Assembly: GCA_014377915.1 (NCBI GenBank)
Contig: JACMOT010000005.1
Coordinates: forward strand, 1-19,071
Source: Tardiphaga sp.
GTDB taxonomy: Bacteria; Pseudomonadota; Alphaproteobacteria; Rhizobiales; Xanthobacteraceae
Length of the DNA stretch: 19,071 nt
Direction: 5' to 3'
Of the stretch, positions 7,023 through 14,831 are shown piece after piece. Made by a program: the position numbers and the translations under genes. The notes under the pieces were generated by a model that saw only the letters and a list, made by a program, of their open reading frames with translations, searched no databases and was not told the DNA's origin. Position 1 is the first letter of the stretch. Each line of letters begins with the position of its first letter.

Positions 7023-7844
7023 CTATGTACCGACGCGAAGCGCTGATCCCTGCTTGCGCAGATAGGCGATCACCGACAGGGCGGTGATGCGGCCGGTCTT
7101 CGGATTTTCCGACGGGATGTTCTCGATCGACATCGTGAAGCTGGCGGAGTCGGAAGCGACTTCGACGCGATGCACGTTGCGCGTCAACGCGGGATCGGCC
7201 CAGATTTCCAGCCGGGTGCGGTCCGGGCCGATGCCGGCCAGTGACAGCGCGACCGCGACGTTGAGATTGGCAGGAAATCCCTTGGCAGCCTCGCGCGCGG
7301 TGCCGTCAAAGATCTTCAGCGGCTCGGTGATGCTCTCGATATCGATGTTGTTTTCGACGATGTAGGGCGCACCCGCGAGGCCCTTCACCGGCTTTCGCGT
7401 CACCATCCGCACCGAATGGATGGTGCCCTCGGCTGCCGCCGTCACGGCGTCGAGGCCGATCAGCGCGCCGGTCGGCACCACGATCTGGCCGCCATTGTGC
7501 TTTGCCGTCGCGACGAGATCATCATTCTCCAGCAACGCACCAACGCTGAGAATGATCGCGGTCTTGCCGCGGCTGACGAACGGCGCCACGATCGACCGCA
7601 GCAAGGCCGCCGGCGCGCACTCGATCACGATATCCGCGACATCCGCCAGTGCACCGATCGGCAGGATCGCCGGCGGCTTTGACAAGGCGGCTAGAAACTC
7701 CCGGTGCTTTGCGGGGTCGCTGACCGACACGGCGACCAGCGCCAGCCCATCCAAGCCGCCATCCAGTGCCGTGGCAACGGCACGGCCGATCGCGCCCAAC
7801 CCGACCACTGCCACGCGCTTTACCGATTGAGGTGAGATCATCAC
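7023..7844 (-). CDS. nadX: L-aspartate dehydrogenase family oxidoreductase (NadX-like)
   Basis: A 273-aa cytoplasmic enzyme. The family oxidises L-aspartate with NAD(P)+ to iminosuccinate, which hydrolyses to oxaloacetate and ammonia. The Rossmann motif GLGAIG is at residues 15-20. Also conserved are VPTGALIGLDA, FPANLNVAVALSLAGIG, WADPALTRNVHRVEV with His225 (equivalent to the catalytic His of Thermotoga AspDH), and ENIPSENPKTGRITALS at the C-terminus. No nadA or nadC is nearby. The gene lies between a RidA-like protein and a binding protein in an importer operon, so a catabolic role on aspartate or a related amino acid is more likely than NAD synthesis. Two consecutive ATGs (7844 and 7841) are possible starts; the gap to the preceding gene is only 11 bp. 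Confidence 0.87.
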   Translation of the reverse strand: MMISPQSVKRVAVVGLGAIGRAVATALDGGLDGLALVAVSVSDPAKHREFLAALSKPPAILPIGALADVADIVIECAPAALLRSIVAPFVSRGKTAIILSVGALLENDDLVATAKHNGGQIVVPTGALIGLDAVTAAAEGTIHSVRMVTRKPVKGLAGAPYIVENNIDIESITEPLKIFDGTAREAAKGFPANLNVAVALSLAGIGPDRTRLEIWADPALTRNVHRVEVASDSASFTMSIENIPSENPKTGRITALSVIAYLRKQGSALRVGT

Positions 7845-7855
7845 AATTTCCCGGT

Positions 7856-8611
7856 TCAGACTTCGACGACACGCTCAAGGTGAACGCGGCGGCAATCCAT
7901 TTCATACTCCAGATCGACCACCGGCGGGCGGTTGAAGTGCCAGGTGACGCCGTTGCGCAACACGCCACGGCGGCCGAGTTCGCTTTCCAGCAGGGCATAG
8001 ACGTCGCGCACGGTGTAGAGCTGTACGGCAGTGGTCTGGCTCCAGCTGCCGGAGAACGCACTCATGCGGCGCTCCATTTCGTCGAGCACCCATTTGGCCT
8101 TTGCCAGCATGGCGGGCGGGCTGACATCGCCGAGGCACACCGTGTTGTCGCGGTAGTCGCCCTTGCCTTCCGCGGATTCGCCGCTGCCGGCCACCACGAA
8201 TGATTCCGGCGCGTCGTCCGCGGCGACCGCGAAGGTGAAGGCATGGAAGCCCGGCTCCGACGGCGGATCGAGCTTCGGACAGACGTTGCTGCGGGCGATC
8301 GGGTTGACGCCATCCTTCATCACGCCCCAGTCGATCAGGGTCTTGATGTAGATCTCGTTGAAGTCCTTGAAACCCTGCTCGGTAAATGGCGCCGGTGAGC
8401 GCAACTCGCAGGCGGCGAATGAGGTCAGCGGCCGGCCGGCCTTGCCGACGATGTCGGCGATCATCGCAAAGCCCTGCTTCAACGGCACTACGCGGGAGAA
8501 GCGTACCCGCTGCAGCGTGAAACCGGGCAGCGCGCCGACGCCGCAGGAATACTGCGTGACGCCAGGCATATAACGATAGCCACTATTGGCTGCTTCGACG
8601 GTGTCGATCAT
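7856..8611 (-). CDS. Two-half RidA-like protein resembling 2-amino-5-chloromuconate deaminase (CnbZ-like)
   Basis: A 251-aa soluble protein with no signal peptide. It appears to be built from two RidA/YjgF-like halves. The first (about 15-130) has YRYMPGVTQYSCGVGALPG, a family-like stretch from GRPLTSFAACELRSP to DFNEIYIKTL, and NPIARSNVCP, which sits where RidA proteins have their catalytic-Arg segment. The second (about 150-251) has MLAKAKWVLDEMERRMSAF and VQLYTVRDVYALL. From memory this resembles proteins annotated as the 2-aminomuconate-type deaminase CnbZ of chloronitrobenzene degraders; that name is tentative and no other aromatic-ring genes are here. GAGG lies 6 nt before the ATG. It sits 25 bp after livF and 11 bp before the aspartate dehydrogenase homologue, which makes it a candidate partner acting on that enzyme's imine product. 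Confidence 0.6.
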   Translation of the reverse strand: MIDTVEAANSGYRYMPGVTQYSCGVGALPGFTLQRVRFSRVVPLKQGFAMIADIVGKAGRPLTSFAACELRSPAPFTEQGFKDFNEIYIKTLIDWGVMKDGVNPIARSNVCPKLDPPSEPGFHAFTFAVAADDAPESFVVAGSGESAEGKGDYRDNTVCLGDVSPPAMLAKAKWVLDEMERRMSAFSGSWSQTTAVQLYTVRDVYALLESELGRRGVLRNGVTWHFNRPPVVDLEYEMDCRRVHLERVVEV

Positions 8612-8636
8612 GGTTGCCTCGTTGGATGCGATGAAA

Positions 8637-9389
8637 TCAGTCTTCGAGGACGCCGAGATAGGCGTCGCGAATAATCGGATCGGCCAGCAGTTCGGCGCCC
8701 TGCCCGGTGCGCACGATGCGGCCCATATCCATGATGTAGGCGGAATGGCAGAGATCCAGCGCGGTGGTGACGTCCTGCTCGACCAGCAGGATCGACATGC
8801 CCTCCGCGTTCAGCGTCCGCAGCGCCGCGACCAGTTGCTCGACCAGTAGCGGCGACAGGCCAAGCGACAGCTCGTCGATCATCAGCAGCCGTGGCGCGCT
8901 CATCAATCCGCGACCGATGGCGCACATCTGCTGCTCGCCGCCCGACAGGGTCGCGGCAGCCTGGTTACGGCGCTCCAGCAGTTTCGGAAAAATGGTGTAG
9001 ACGCGGTCGAGGTCGCGCGCGATCTCGGCCCGCGTTACCTTGCGCGAATAGGCCCCCATCAGCAGATTGTCCTCGATGCTCATGGCGCCGAACAACCGGC
9101 GGCCCTCGGGCACGTGCACGATGCCATGGGCCAGAATCTGCCCGGCCCTCGCAGCCGAGAGATCAACGCCTTCAGAAAAGTACCTGCCCGACTGGACCGG
9201 GAGCAGCCCTGACAGCGCGCGCATCAAGGTGGTCTTGCCGGCGCCGTTGGAGCCGATCAGCGCGGTGATCTCGCCCGATCGCACCGCCATGTCGATGCCC
9301 CACAGCACCTGGATTTCGCCATAGCCGGCGCGGACCTGCTGCAGTTCGAGGATCAGCGGCCTATCCACGGGCGGCGTTCCGTTGTGCAT
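8637..9389 (-). CDS. livF: HAAT ABC importer ATP-binding protein LivF-like
   Basis: A 250-aa cytoplasmic ATPase that powers the LivH/LivM channel together with LivG. Walker A is GSNGAGKTT (46-54), the signature LSGGEQQ (148-154), Walker B RLLMIDE (167-173). EGRRLFGAMSIEDNL and the C-terminal RDAYLGVLED are typical of LivF. The residue after the Walker B Glu is Leu where most LivF proteins have Pro. The frame stays open to 9458, but the extra 23 residues are unlike the family, and MHNGTPPVDRPLILEL gives the expected N-terminus, so I use ATG 9389. It overlaps the end of livG by 29 bp, which implies coupled translation. Confidence 0.93.
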   Translation of the reverse strand: MHNGTPPVDRPLILELQQVRAGYGEIQVLWGIDMAVRSGEITALIGSNGAGKTTLMRALSGLLPVQSGRYFSEGVDLSAARAGQILAHGIVHVPEGRRLFGAMSIEDNLLMGAYSRKVTRAEIARDLDRVYTIFPKLLERRNQAAATLSGGEQQMCAIGRGLMSAPRLLMIDELSLGLSPLLVEQLVAALRTLNAEGMSILLVEQDVTTALDLCHSAYIMDMGRIVRTGQGAELLADPIIRDAYLGVLED

Positions 9390-10122
9390 ATTGCTGGCCC
9401 AGATAGGCATCGACCACCGCGGGGTTCTTGATGACGTCGCGCGGCGCGCCGTCGGCAATCAGCCGGCCATTATGCAGCACCGCGATGCGGGTGCAGACGT
9501 TGAGCACCACCTTCATCAGATGCTCGATCATCACGATGGTGATGCCATTCGCGGCCAGTTGATGGATCAATTTTGTGGCACGCTCGACTTCGGCGCTGTT
9601 GAGGCCGGCATTGACCTCGTCGAGGAACAGCAGCTTCGGCTTCATTGCCAGCGCCTTGGCCAGTTCAAGCCGTTTGCGCATCGCCAGCGTCAGCGTCGCC
9701 GCGGACTGGCCGGCCTGCGCTTCCAGGCCAACGAACGCCAGATGCGCACGGGCCTCCTCGCGCGCCGATTTCAGGCTTTCGCCGGGCTGCGAGAACAGCG
9801 CTGCCGCGGCGACGTTGTCGAGCGCGGTAAATTCGGCGAACGGCTGCACGACCTGGAAGGTGCGCGACAGGCCGAGCCGCGCCGCCTGATAGGTTTTTAC
9901 CCGCGTGATGTCGCGGCCATCAAATGTGACGACGCCAGCGCTGGCTGGCGTGACCCCGCAAATCGTGTTGACCAGAGTGGTCTTGCCGGCGCCGTTCGGC
10001 CCGATCAGGCCGAGCACTTCGCCCCTGTTGACGGAGATCGAGACATCGCTCAGTGCCTTCAGCCCGCTGAAATTGCGCGAGACATTGCTGAGGTGCAGGA
10101 TTTCGTGCGGCATCTCAGACAT
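9361..10122 (-). CDS. livG: HAAT ABC importer ATP-binding protein LivG-like
   Basis: A 253-aa cytoplasmic ATPase of the importer. Walker A is GPNGAGKTT (41-49) and Walker B LLFLDE (164-169), followed by VNAGLNSAEVE. SRTFQVVQPFAEFTALDNV is the Q-loop region. The LSGGQ signature is replaced by LTLAMRKRLELAKALA, as in a recognised LivG subgroup that has RKRLELARALA in this place. The C-terminus IKNPAVVDAYLGQQY is typical of LivG. The start overlaps the livM stop by 8 bp. A second Met three residues in (10113) is an alternative start. Confidence 0.93.
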   Translation of the reverse strand: MSEMPHEILHLSNVSRNFSGLKALSDVSISVNRGEVLGLIGPNGAGKTTLVNTICGVTPASAGVVTFDGRDITRVKTYQAARLGLSRTFQVVQPFAEFTALDNVAAAALFSQPGESLKSAREEARAHLAFVGLEAQAGQSAATLTLAMRKRLELAKALAMKPKLLFLDEVNAGLNSAEVERATKLIHQLAANGITIVMIEHLMKVVLNVCTRIAVLHNGRLIADGAPRDVIKNPAVVDAYLGQQYAQRNAARG

Positions 10123-11050
10123 GTTTTGCCTTTCGCCAGAACATCCCCCGCCGCAGCGAGATCAGGCCATGCGGCAGGAACAGCAGCAGCACGATGATGA
10201 GGACACCGAGCACGCCGGAATGGATCTGAATATAATTGCGCCAGACCACTTCCTCGAGGCCAAGATAGAGGAACGCGCCGCAGACCACGCCGAGCGGCGA
10301 GCCCAGCCCGCCCATCAGCGCCATCACGATCGGCTTGACCGAATAGAGAATGTCGAACACGTCGGATGGATCGATGTAATGCACCCAGGCCGCATAGATG
10401 CCGCCAGCCGCGCCGACAAAACACGCCGACAGGCCGAAGGCGATGCTCTTGTAGAGCGTGGCATTGAGCCCGACCATGTTGGAGGCGGTCTCGTTCTGCC
10501 GGATGCAGTTCAGGCCGAAGCCAAGTTTCGACGCCGAGACGACGATCACCGCCAGCGCGGTGATTACCAGTAGACCCCACATCGCATAGAAAAAGAACGT
10601 CGCATCGGCGAGAATGCCGGAGCCGGAGGTCAACGGGATGTTCAGCCCCATGCCGCCGCCCGTGAGGTCCGTGGCATTGTTGACCAGTTCGCGAAATACT
10701 TCGACCAGAGACAGGCTGGCAATGGCGAAGTAATGCCCACGCAGCCGCAACAGGATCGCGCCCAGCGCCGCCGCCAGCAGGAACGACGCGATCAGGGTTC
10801 CGACCAAGGCAACGGTGAGCGGCACGCCCTTGTTGAGCAGGACGCCGGTGGCATAGGCGCCAAGGCCGAAGAAGGCCGCCGTGGCGAAGGACGGATAGCC
10901 GGCGAAACCGCCGACGATATTCCACGACAGCGCGAAGATCGCATACATACAGGCCATGGTGCCAAGCCGCAGCGCGTAGGCGCCGCCGAACAACGGCAAC
11001 GACGCGACGCAGGCGATCAGCAGCAACAGTGCGATATTGGCCCGGGTCAT
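10115..11050 (-). CDS. livM: HAAT ABC importer permease LivM-like
   Basis: A 311-aa inner-membrane permease with about eight or more hydrophobic helices. Family stretches are ALSWNIVGGFAGYPSFATAAFFGLGAYA, LRLRGHYFAIASLSLVE, GLNCIRQNETASNMVGLN (cytoplasmic coupling loop for the ATPases) and ALMGGLGSPLGVVCGA. It pairs with LivH to form the channel. Its start codon overlaps the livH stop as ATGA (11047-11050), and its own stop overlaps livG by 8 bp, so the transporter subunits are translated as a linked set. Confidence 0.93.
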   Translation of the reverse strand: MTRANIALLLLIACVASLPLFGGAYALRLGTMACMYAIFALSWNIVGGFAGYPSFATAAFFGLGAYATGVLLNKGVPLTVALVGTLIASFLLAAALGAILLRLRGHYFAIASLSLVEVFRELVNNATDLTGGGMGLNIPLTSGSGILADATFFFYAMWGLLVITALAVIVVSASKLGFGLNCIRQNETASNMVGLNATLYKSIAFGLSACFVGAAGGIYAAWVHYIDPSDVFDILYSVKPIVMALMGGLGSPLGVVCGAFLYLGLEEVVWRNYIQIHSGVLGVLIIVLLLFLPHGLISLRRGMFWRKAKHV

Positions 11051-11913
11051 TCAAAACCCTTTCGGCCGAGCAGGCCCTGCGGGCGAACGACGAGAAACAC
11101 GATCAGCAGCACGAACGACAGGGTCGTCGCGTGCGCCGGGCCGAGATAGACCGAGCCGATACCTTCGACCAGCGCCAGCAGCAGGCCGCCGGCCAGCGCG
11201 CCGGACACGCTGCCAAGGCCGCCGAGCACGCAGACCACGAAGGCCTTGCCGAGATAGGCCGACGAGGTCAGCGGCGAGATCGGGAAAATCAATGCCATCA
11301 GCACGCCGGCGCAGCCCGCCAGAGCGGCACCGAGACCGAAGGCGATGGCATAGATCGACTTGACGTCGACCCCCATCAGCACCGCGGCGTCACGGTCGAG
11401 CCGGACCGCGACGATGGCGCGGCCGACCTTCGAGCGCCGCAACAGCAGATACAGCAGTCCAGTAAGCGCCAGCGCCGAAACCGTGGCGATCAGCCGATCG
11501 ACCGGCACCACCACGTCGAACAGCGAGACCGAGCCGGTCGGCGGGCTCAGGGTCAGCTTGCGGTAATCGGCCTTGAAGTAATAGATCATCGCATTGTTGA
11601 GGATCAGATCGAGCCCGAAGGTCAACGTCAGCGTCACCAGCACCGGCGCGGTGATGACGCGGTTAAGCAGCAGCCGCTGCAGCAGATAGCCAAAGGCGAA
11701 GAACAGCGGCGCGGCGAGCAGCAGCGCGAACCATGGCGAGATCCCGGCCCATTGATAGGCGCCCCACGCCAGATAGGCGCCGAGCACGATGAACGAGCCG
11801 TGGATCAGGTTGATGACGTTGAGCACGCCCCACACCAGCGAAAAGCCAATGGCGATACAGGCGTAAAGACAGCCCAGCACCAGCGCATTGATCAGGACCT
11901 GGACTGCCAGCAT
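11047..11913 (-). CDS. livH: HAAT ABC importer permease LivH-like
   Basis: A 288-aa inner-membrane permease. It starts MLAVQVLINALVLGCLYACIAIGFSLVWGVLNVIN, a family-typical N-terminus, followed by HGSFIVLGAYLAW. The coupling loop VRLDRDAAVLMGVDVKSIY and VLGGLGSVSGALAGG near the end identify LivH. GAGGA lies 6 nt before the ATG. It is 27 bp after the first binding-protein gene and overlaps livM by 4 bp. Confidence 0.94.
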   Translation of the reverse strand: MLAVQVLINALVLGCLYACIAIGFSLVWGVLNVINLIHGSFIVLGAYLAWGAYQWAGISPWFALLLAAPLFFAFGYLLQRLLLNRVITAPVLVTLTLTFGLDLILNNAMIYYFKADYRKLTLSPPTGSVSLFDVVVPVDRLIATVSALALTGLLYLLLRRSKVGRAIVAVRLDRDAAVLMGVDVKSIYAIAFGLGAALAGCAGVLMALIFPISPLTSSAYLGKAFVVCVLGGLGSVSGALAGGLLLALVEGIGSVYLGPAHATTLSFVLLIVFLVVRPQGLLGRKGFE

Positions 11914-11940
11914 GTGAATTCCTCAGGGCGAGCGCGGCGT

Positions 11941-13149
11941 TCAGTTCACGCCGAGCTTGAATTCGCCCTGCTTGATCGCCTCCGGAAACAGCACCACCGG
12001 CTTGGCGTTCTGGATCTGGAAGACCGGCGGCTCCAGCGAGTTGATCTGGCCATTGGCGCCGAACTTCACCGGACCCCAGAAGGTCATGACATCCAGGCTG
12101 GCAAGCGCATCGCGCACCTTGTCGCGATCAAGCGTGCCGGCCTTCTCGATGGCCAGCTGAAAGAGCGCGCCGGACACCGCCGCCGAAGCCTGGCCATAGT
12201 CCGGCTCCGAATTATACTTCGCCTTGAACAGCCGCACGAAGTTCGACGTCTTCCCGAAAATGTCCTTGCCGTCATACTGCTCGGCCGGATGCCACCACGA
12301 CGCGCTGGAGATGTTCTCGGCGCTCTGCCCGGCGGCCTCGATGAAATCCTGATAGGCGGGACCAGCGATCATCGTGACTACCGACGCCTTCATCTGCTGG
12401 TCGACCATCTGCTTGCGGATCAGCAGCAGGTCGTTGGTATAGCCGGTGATGAAGACCCACTGCGGCGCCAGCGACTTGATCTGCGACAGCGTGGCAGAGT
12501 GATCAAGCGTGTTGATGGCATATTTTTCGGAGTACACAACCTCTAGGCCAACCGCCTTGGCGGATTTCTCCATCTCCTGCGCGATTGCCAGCGGGAACAG
12601 ATCGTTGCGCGCCAGGATCGCGATCTTCTTCACGTCCGGCGCCTTGGCCTTGACAATCCCGGTCAGTGGCGTGGTCAGGGTGTCGTTCGGGGTAAAGGTG
12701 CCGAACAGATATTTGTAGCCTTGATCATAGACCTGCGAGGACGAGGCCGAGGCCGCGATGGTCGGCATCTTGTATTTCTCGGAGATCGTGCTGGCCGCCT
12801 TGGCGGCGCCCGAGCCGAACGGCCCGAACATGAAGTTCACATTGTCCTGGGTGATCATCTGCTCGGTGGTCTGCACCGAACGCGGCGTATTGGACTGGTA
12901 ATCGCCATAGACGATCTCGACCTTGTATTTCTTGCCGCCGACATTGATGCCCCCAGCCTTGTTGGCCTCCTCGGCCCACAGATTATAACCCATCTGCTGC
13001 TTGACGGCTTCCGGCGCCAGCGGCCCGGTGATCGGCAATGGAGCGCCGAACCGGATCACGTCCTCCGCGGACGCCATGGCCGACGCGCCGAGGCTGGCAA
13101 TCGCCAGTAGCAATGAGCCTGAGATGCGAGCCAGTCGGGGACGAAACAT
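11941..13149 (-). CDS. First periplasmic substrate-binding protein of HAAT/Liv-type ABC importer (LivJ-like)
   Basis: A 402-aa Peripla_BP_6 protein and the first gene of the operon. Residues 1-~28 are a signal peptide (MFRPRLARISG, hydrophobic core, ASA before the predicted cut at ED). The mature protein shares AEDVIRFGAPLPITGPLAPE, DYQSNTPRSVQ, GSGAAKAAS, ARNDLFPLAIAQEMEKSA and LLIRKQMVDQQ with its paralogue at 5756-6973. The start ATG is preceded by GGAG at 7 nt. Being promoter-proximal it should be the most abundant component, as usual for importer receptors. It faces the LysR regulator across a shared promoter region, which suggests ligand-dependent control. The ligand itself cannot be told from sequence. 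Confidence 0.94.
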   Translation of the reverse strand: MFRPRLARISGSLLLAIASLGASAMASAEDVIRFGAPLPITGPLAPEAVKQQMGYNLWAEEANKAGGINVGGKKYKVEIVYGDYQSNTPRSVQTTEQMITQDNVNFMFGPFGSGAAKAASTISEKYKMPTIAASASSSQVYDQGYKYLFGTFTPNDTLTTPLTGIVKAKAPDVKKIAILARNDLFPLAIAQEMEKSAKAVGLEVVYSEKYAINTLDHSATLSQIKSLAPQWVFITGYTNDLLLIRKQMVDQQMKASVVTMIAGPAYQDFIEAAGQSAENISSASWWHPAEQYDGKDIFGKTSNFVRLFKAKYNSEPDYGQASAAVSGALFQLAIEKAGTLDRDKVRDALASLDVMTFWGPVKFGANGQINSLEPPVFQIQNAKPVVLFPEAIKQGEFKLGVN

Positions 13150-13199
13150 CCATATTCTCCATCGATGACCGTGAACCTGTTCTCGGCAAACATGGCAAA

Positions 13200-13234
13200 T
13201 CTATAGGTCGAATAAAAGCATTGAATTTCGATGC
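13200..13234. promoter_or_regulatory. Divergent LysR/importer-operon control region with near-palindrome
   Basis: GCATTGAATTTCGATGC (13218-13234) is symmetric at 7 of 8 pairs plus a centre base apart from one mismatched pair. On the minus strand TATAGA (rc of 13200-13205) is a possible -10 for the importer operon, and the palindrome covers where its -35 would be, with no good TTGACA match. Such a weak -35 is common at activated promoters. On the plus strand TTGAAT (13221-13226), 17 nt, GAAAAT (13244-13249) could serve the regulator gene. LysR proteins usually bind T-N11-A palindromes; the spacing here is not the classical one, so assignment to the neighbouring LysR is inferred from position only. 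Confidence 0.4.
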
Positions 13235-13253
13235 GGTCGGTCTGAAAATAAGA

Positions 13254-14207
13254 ATGCTAGTCAAGGGCTGCCAGATCGTTGGGCAGCGGATCGGGATACC
13301 GAAGGTGATTGAATCGACTTCCATCCGCTATTTCCGGATCGTGACGGAATGCGGCTCGATCAAACAGGCGGCGGCGGCGCTCCGCATCGCGCCTTCCGCG
13401 ATCAGCCGGCAGATGCAGGGGCACGAAGAAGAGCTCTCGGTCAAATTATTCGAGCGCGGCGCCCGCGGCATGAACCTGACCGACGCCGGCCACGTGCTGT
13501 ATCGCTATGCGATCGAGAACCGCGACCAGCTCGACGGGCTGCGCAGCGAGGTCGAGGCGTTCGATTCGCAGCGTCGCGGCCAGGTCAAGATCGCCACCGT
13601 CGAGGGCATGCTGGCGAGCTTCTTGCCAAATTTCTTCGTCGACCTGTCGGGTGCTTATCCCGGGATTTCGATGTCGGTCACCGCGGTTGGCTCACGCGAC
13701 GTCGCCGAGATGGTCGGCCAGAACGAGGTCGATCTCGGCCTGATCTTTGGCCGTGCGCCACGGCGCGATCTGGTCGAACTGGCACGGATGCGGCAATCGG
13801 TGCAGCTGATCGTGGCGCCGGACCATCCGCTGGCGGGCAAAATCTCCTGCGGCATGAAGGATCTGGCAGGGCTGCGGGTGGTGGTGCCGGATCCTTCCTT
13901 CGGCATCCGGCAGGAAATCGACAAGGCCTGCGCGCAGGCCAATGTCCGGCTGCAGATCTGCAACGAGACCAATTCGCTGGCTTTCGCCCAGACCATCGTG
14001 TCGCGCACCGAACTGGCGACCTTCCTGCCGCGCGATACGGCGATGCCCTCGATCCAGGCTGGCACACTGGTCGGGGTGCCGCTGCGCGACAAGCGGCTCG
14101 AGGCCACACAGGTGACGCTGGTGCAATTGGCCGCGCGAAATGCCTCGCCATCGACCCGGCTGGTGGCAGAGATGCTGGTGGCGCGAATGCGGGACAACGA
14201 GGATTGA
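13254..14207 (+). CDS. LysR-family transcriptional regulator
   Basis: A 317-aa DNA-binding regulator, transcribed away from the importer operon it probably controls. The N-terminal helix-turn-helix is STSIRYFRIVTECGSIKQAA then LRIAPSAISRQMQ, followed by LSVKLFERGARGMNLTDAG. The C-terminal effector-binding domain starts near GQVKIATVEGMLASFLP, with EVDLGLIFG and LIVAPDHPLAGK. Position 57 is His (QGHEEE) where LysR proteins nearly always have Leu (LEEEL type), an unusual change in the linker-helix turn. The frame is open upstream, so the start is uncertain. ATG 13254 begins G/C-ending, coding-like codons, while GTG 13305 would give a 300-aa protein with the more usual short N-terminus. Neither has a strong ribosome site. 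Confidence 0.9.
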   Translation: MLVKGCQIVGQRIGIPKVIESTSIRYFRIVTECGSIKQAAAALRIAPSAISRQMQGHEEELSVKLFERGARGMNLTDAGHVLYRYAIENRDQLDGLRSEVEAFDSQRRGQVKIATVEGMLASFLPNFFVDLSGAYPGISMSVTAVGSRDVAEMVGQNEVDLGLIFGRAPRRDLVELARMRQSVQLIVAPDHPLAGKISCGMKDLAGLRVVVPDPSFGIRQEIDKACAQANVRLQICNETNSLAFAQTIVSRTELATFLPRDTAMPSIQAGTLVGVPLRDKRLEATQVTLVQLAARNASPSTRLVAEMLVARMRDNED

Positions 14208-14346
14208 AGGAATCGATACCTGGCGGCTGCGCCGGATTGCCGCGACACTTGCAATCACCCTGTACCGCCGACAAAGGCGCGAACATAGCGATGGCTATTC
14301 ACCCTGAAAGGGCGCACTGTTATTTTCATCTTTCAAAGGAAATTGC

Positions 14347-14520
14347 ATGCAACCCCTGTTGTCGCGTCACGTTGAGACCGAAGAATCGCTGCGTCTCGGC
14401 GTCACCTCCGGTTGGTACACCACCAAGGTCAGCGGCACCTTCGTCACCGGCCCGCATGATACCGAGAAAGAGTGCCTGTCGAAGATCGCCGAACTCAACC
14501 CGCCCATAAAGCGCAAGTAA
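14347..14520 (+). CDS. Small hypothetical protein (57 aa)
   Basis: A short gene with a strong ribosome site, AAAGGA (14335-14340), 6 nt before ATG 14347, ending at TAA 14518-14520. The product has no signal peptide or membrane segment and is basic at the C-terminus (PPIKRK). Its middle, SGWYTTKVSGTFVTGPHD, followed by TEKECLSKIAELNP, looks like a small conserved fold. I do not recognise a named family. Codon third positions are G/C-rich as in neighbours, which supports coding. It lies 25 bp before the DUF1488-like gene and is probably co-transcribed with it; the 139-bp gap upstream (14208-14346) would hold its promoter, but I see no clear -35/-10 there. Confidence 0.65.
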   Translation: MQPLLSRHVETEESLRLGVTSGWYTTKVSGTFVTGPHDTEKECLSKIAELNPPIKRK

Positions 14521-14545
14521 CACGGCTGATCGAGGAGACCGCCCG

Positions 14546-14824
14546 ATGGCACTGACCGACGCAGGCTTCACCGACTATGATATCGACCGCTCGGTCGTGC
14601 TGTTCACCATGATGGACGACACCACCAGCGTGCCATGTGCGATCAGCACCGATGCGATGGACCAGATCGAGGGCGTCAAGCGGACCTCCGCCGGTCAACG
14701 TGAGCAGCAATTCCTGCGGCTACGTGACAAGATCAGCGAATGCGCCTCGCGCAAATTCGTCGCGGTCGAACTCGAGGGGCGACCGCCAGGCATTATTTTG
14801 CGGGCGATCGATTTCCGCGGCTGA
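14546..14824 (+). CDS. DUF1488-like small protein
   Basis: A 92-aa soluble protein of unknown function. The order of features matches the DUF1488 family as I remember it: an aromatic/acidic start (FTDYDIDRSVVLFTMMDD), VPCAISTDAMDQIEG, then a helix REQQFLRLRDKISECASRKF, and a final strand. AGGAG (14533-14537) lies 8 nt before the ATG. It follows the 57-aa gene by 25 bp and is followed by a palindromic repeat. Nothing in the sequence points to a substrate or partner. Confidence 0.7.
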   Translation: MALTDAGFTDYDIDRSVVLFTMMDDTTSVPCAISTDAMDQIEGVKRTSAGQREQQFLRLRDKISECASRKFVAVELEGRPPGIILRAIDFRG

Positions 14825-14831
14825 CGTTTTG

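Noticed and set aside
7023..7844. NAD biosynthesis role for the NadX-like gene
   Set aside because: The family can feed NAD synthesis, but no nadA/nadC adjoins it and its operon is an importer/catabolic one. The catabolic reading is preferred though not proven.
11029..12546. Long open frame (505 codons) on the + strand opposite livH and the first binding-protein gene
   Set aside because: Its translation is low-complexity, rich in Arg/Gln/His, with no family resemblance. It mirrors clear genes on the other strand, as usual in high-GC DNA.
13038..13253. Upstream extension of the LysR reading frame to base 13038
   Set aside because: It would overlap the signal peptide coding part of the divergent binding-protein gene and add 72 residues unlike any LysR N-terminus.
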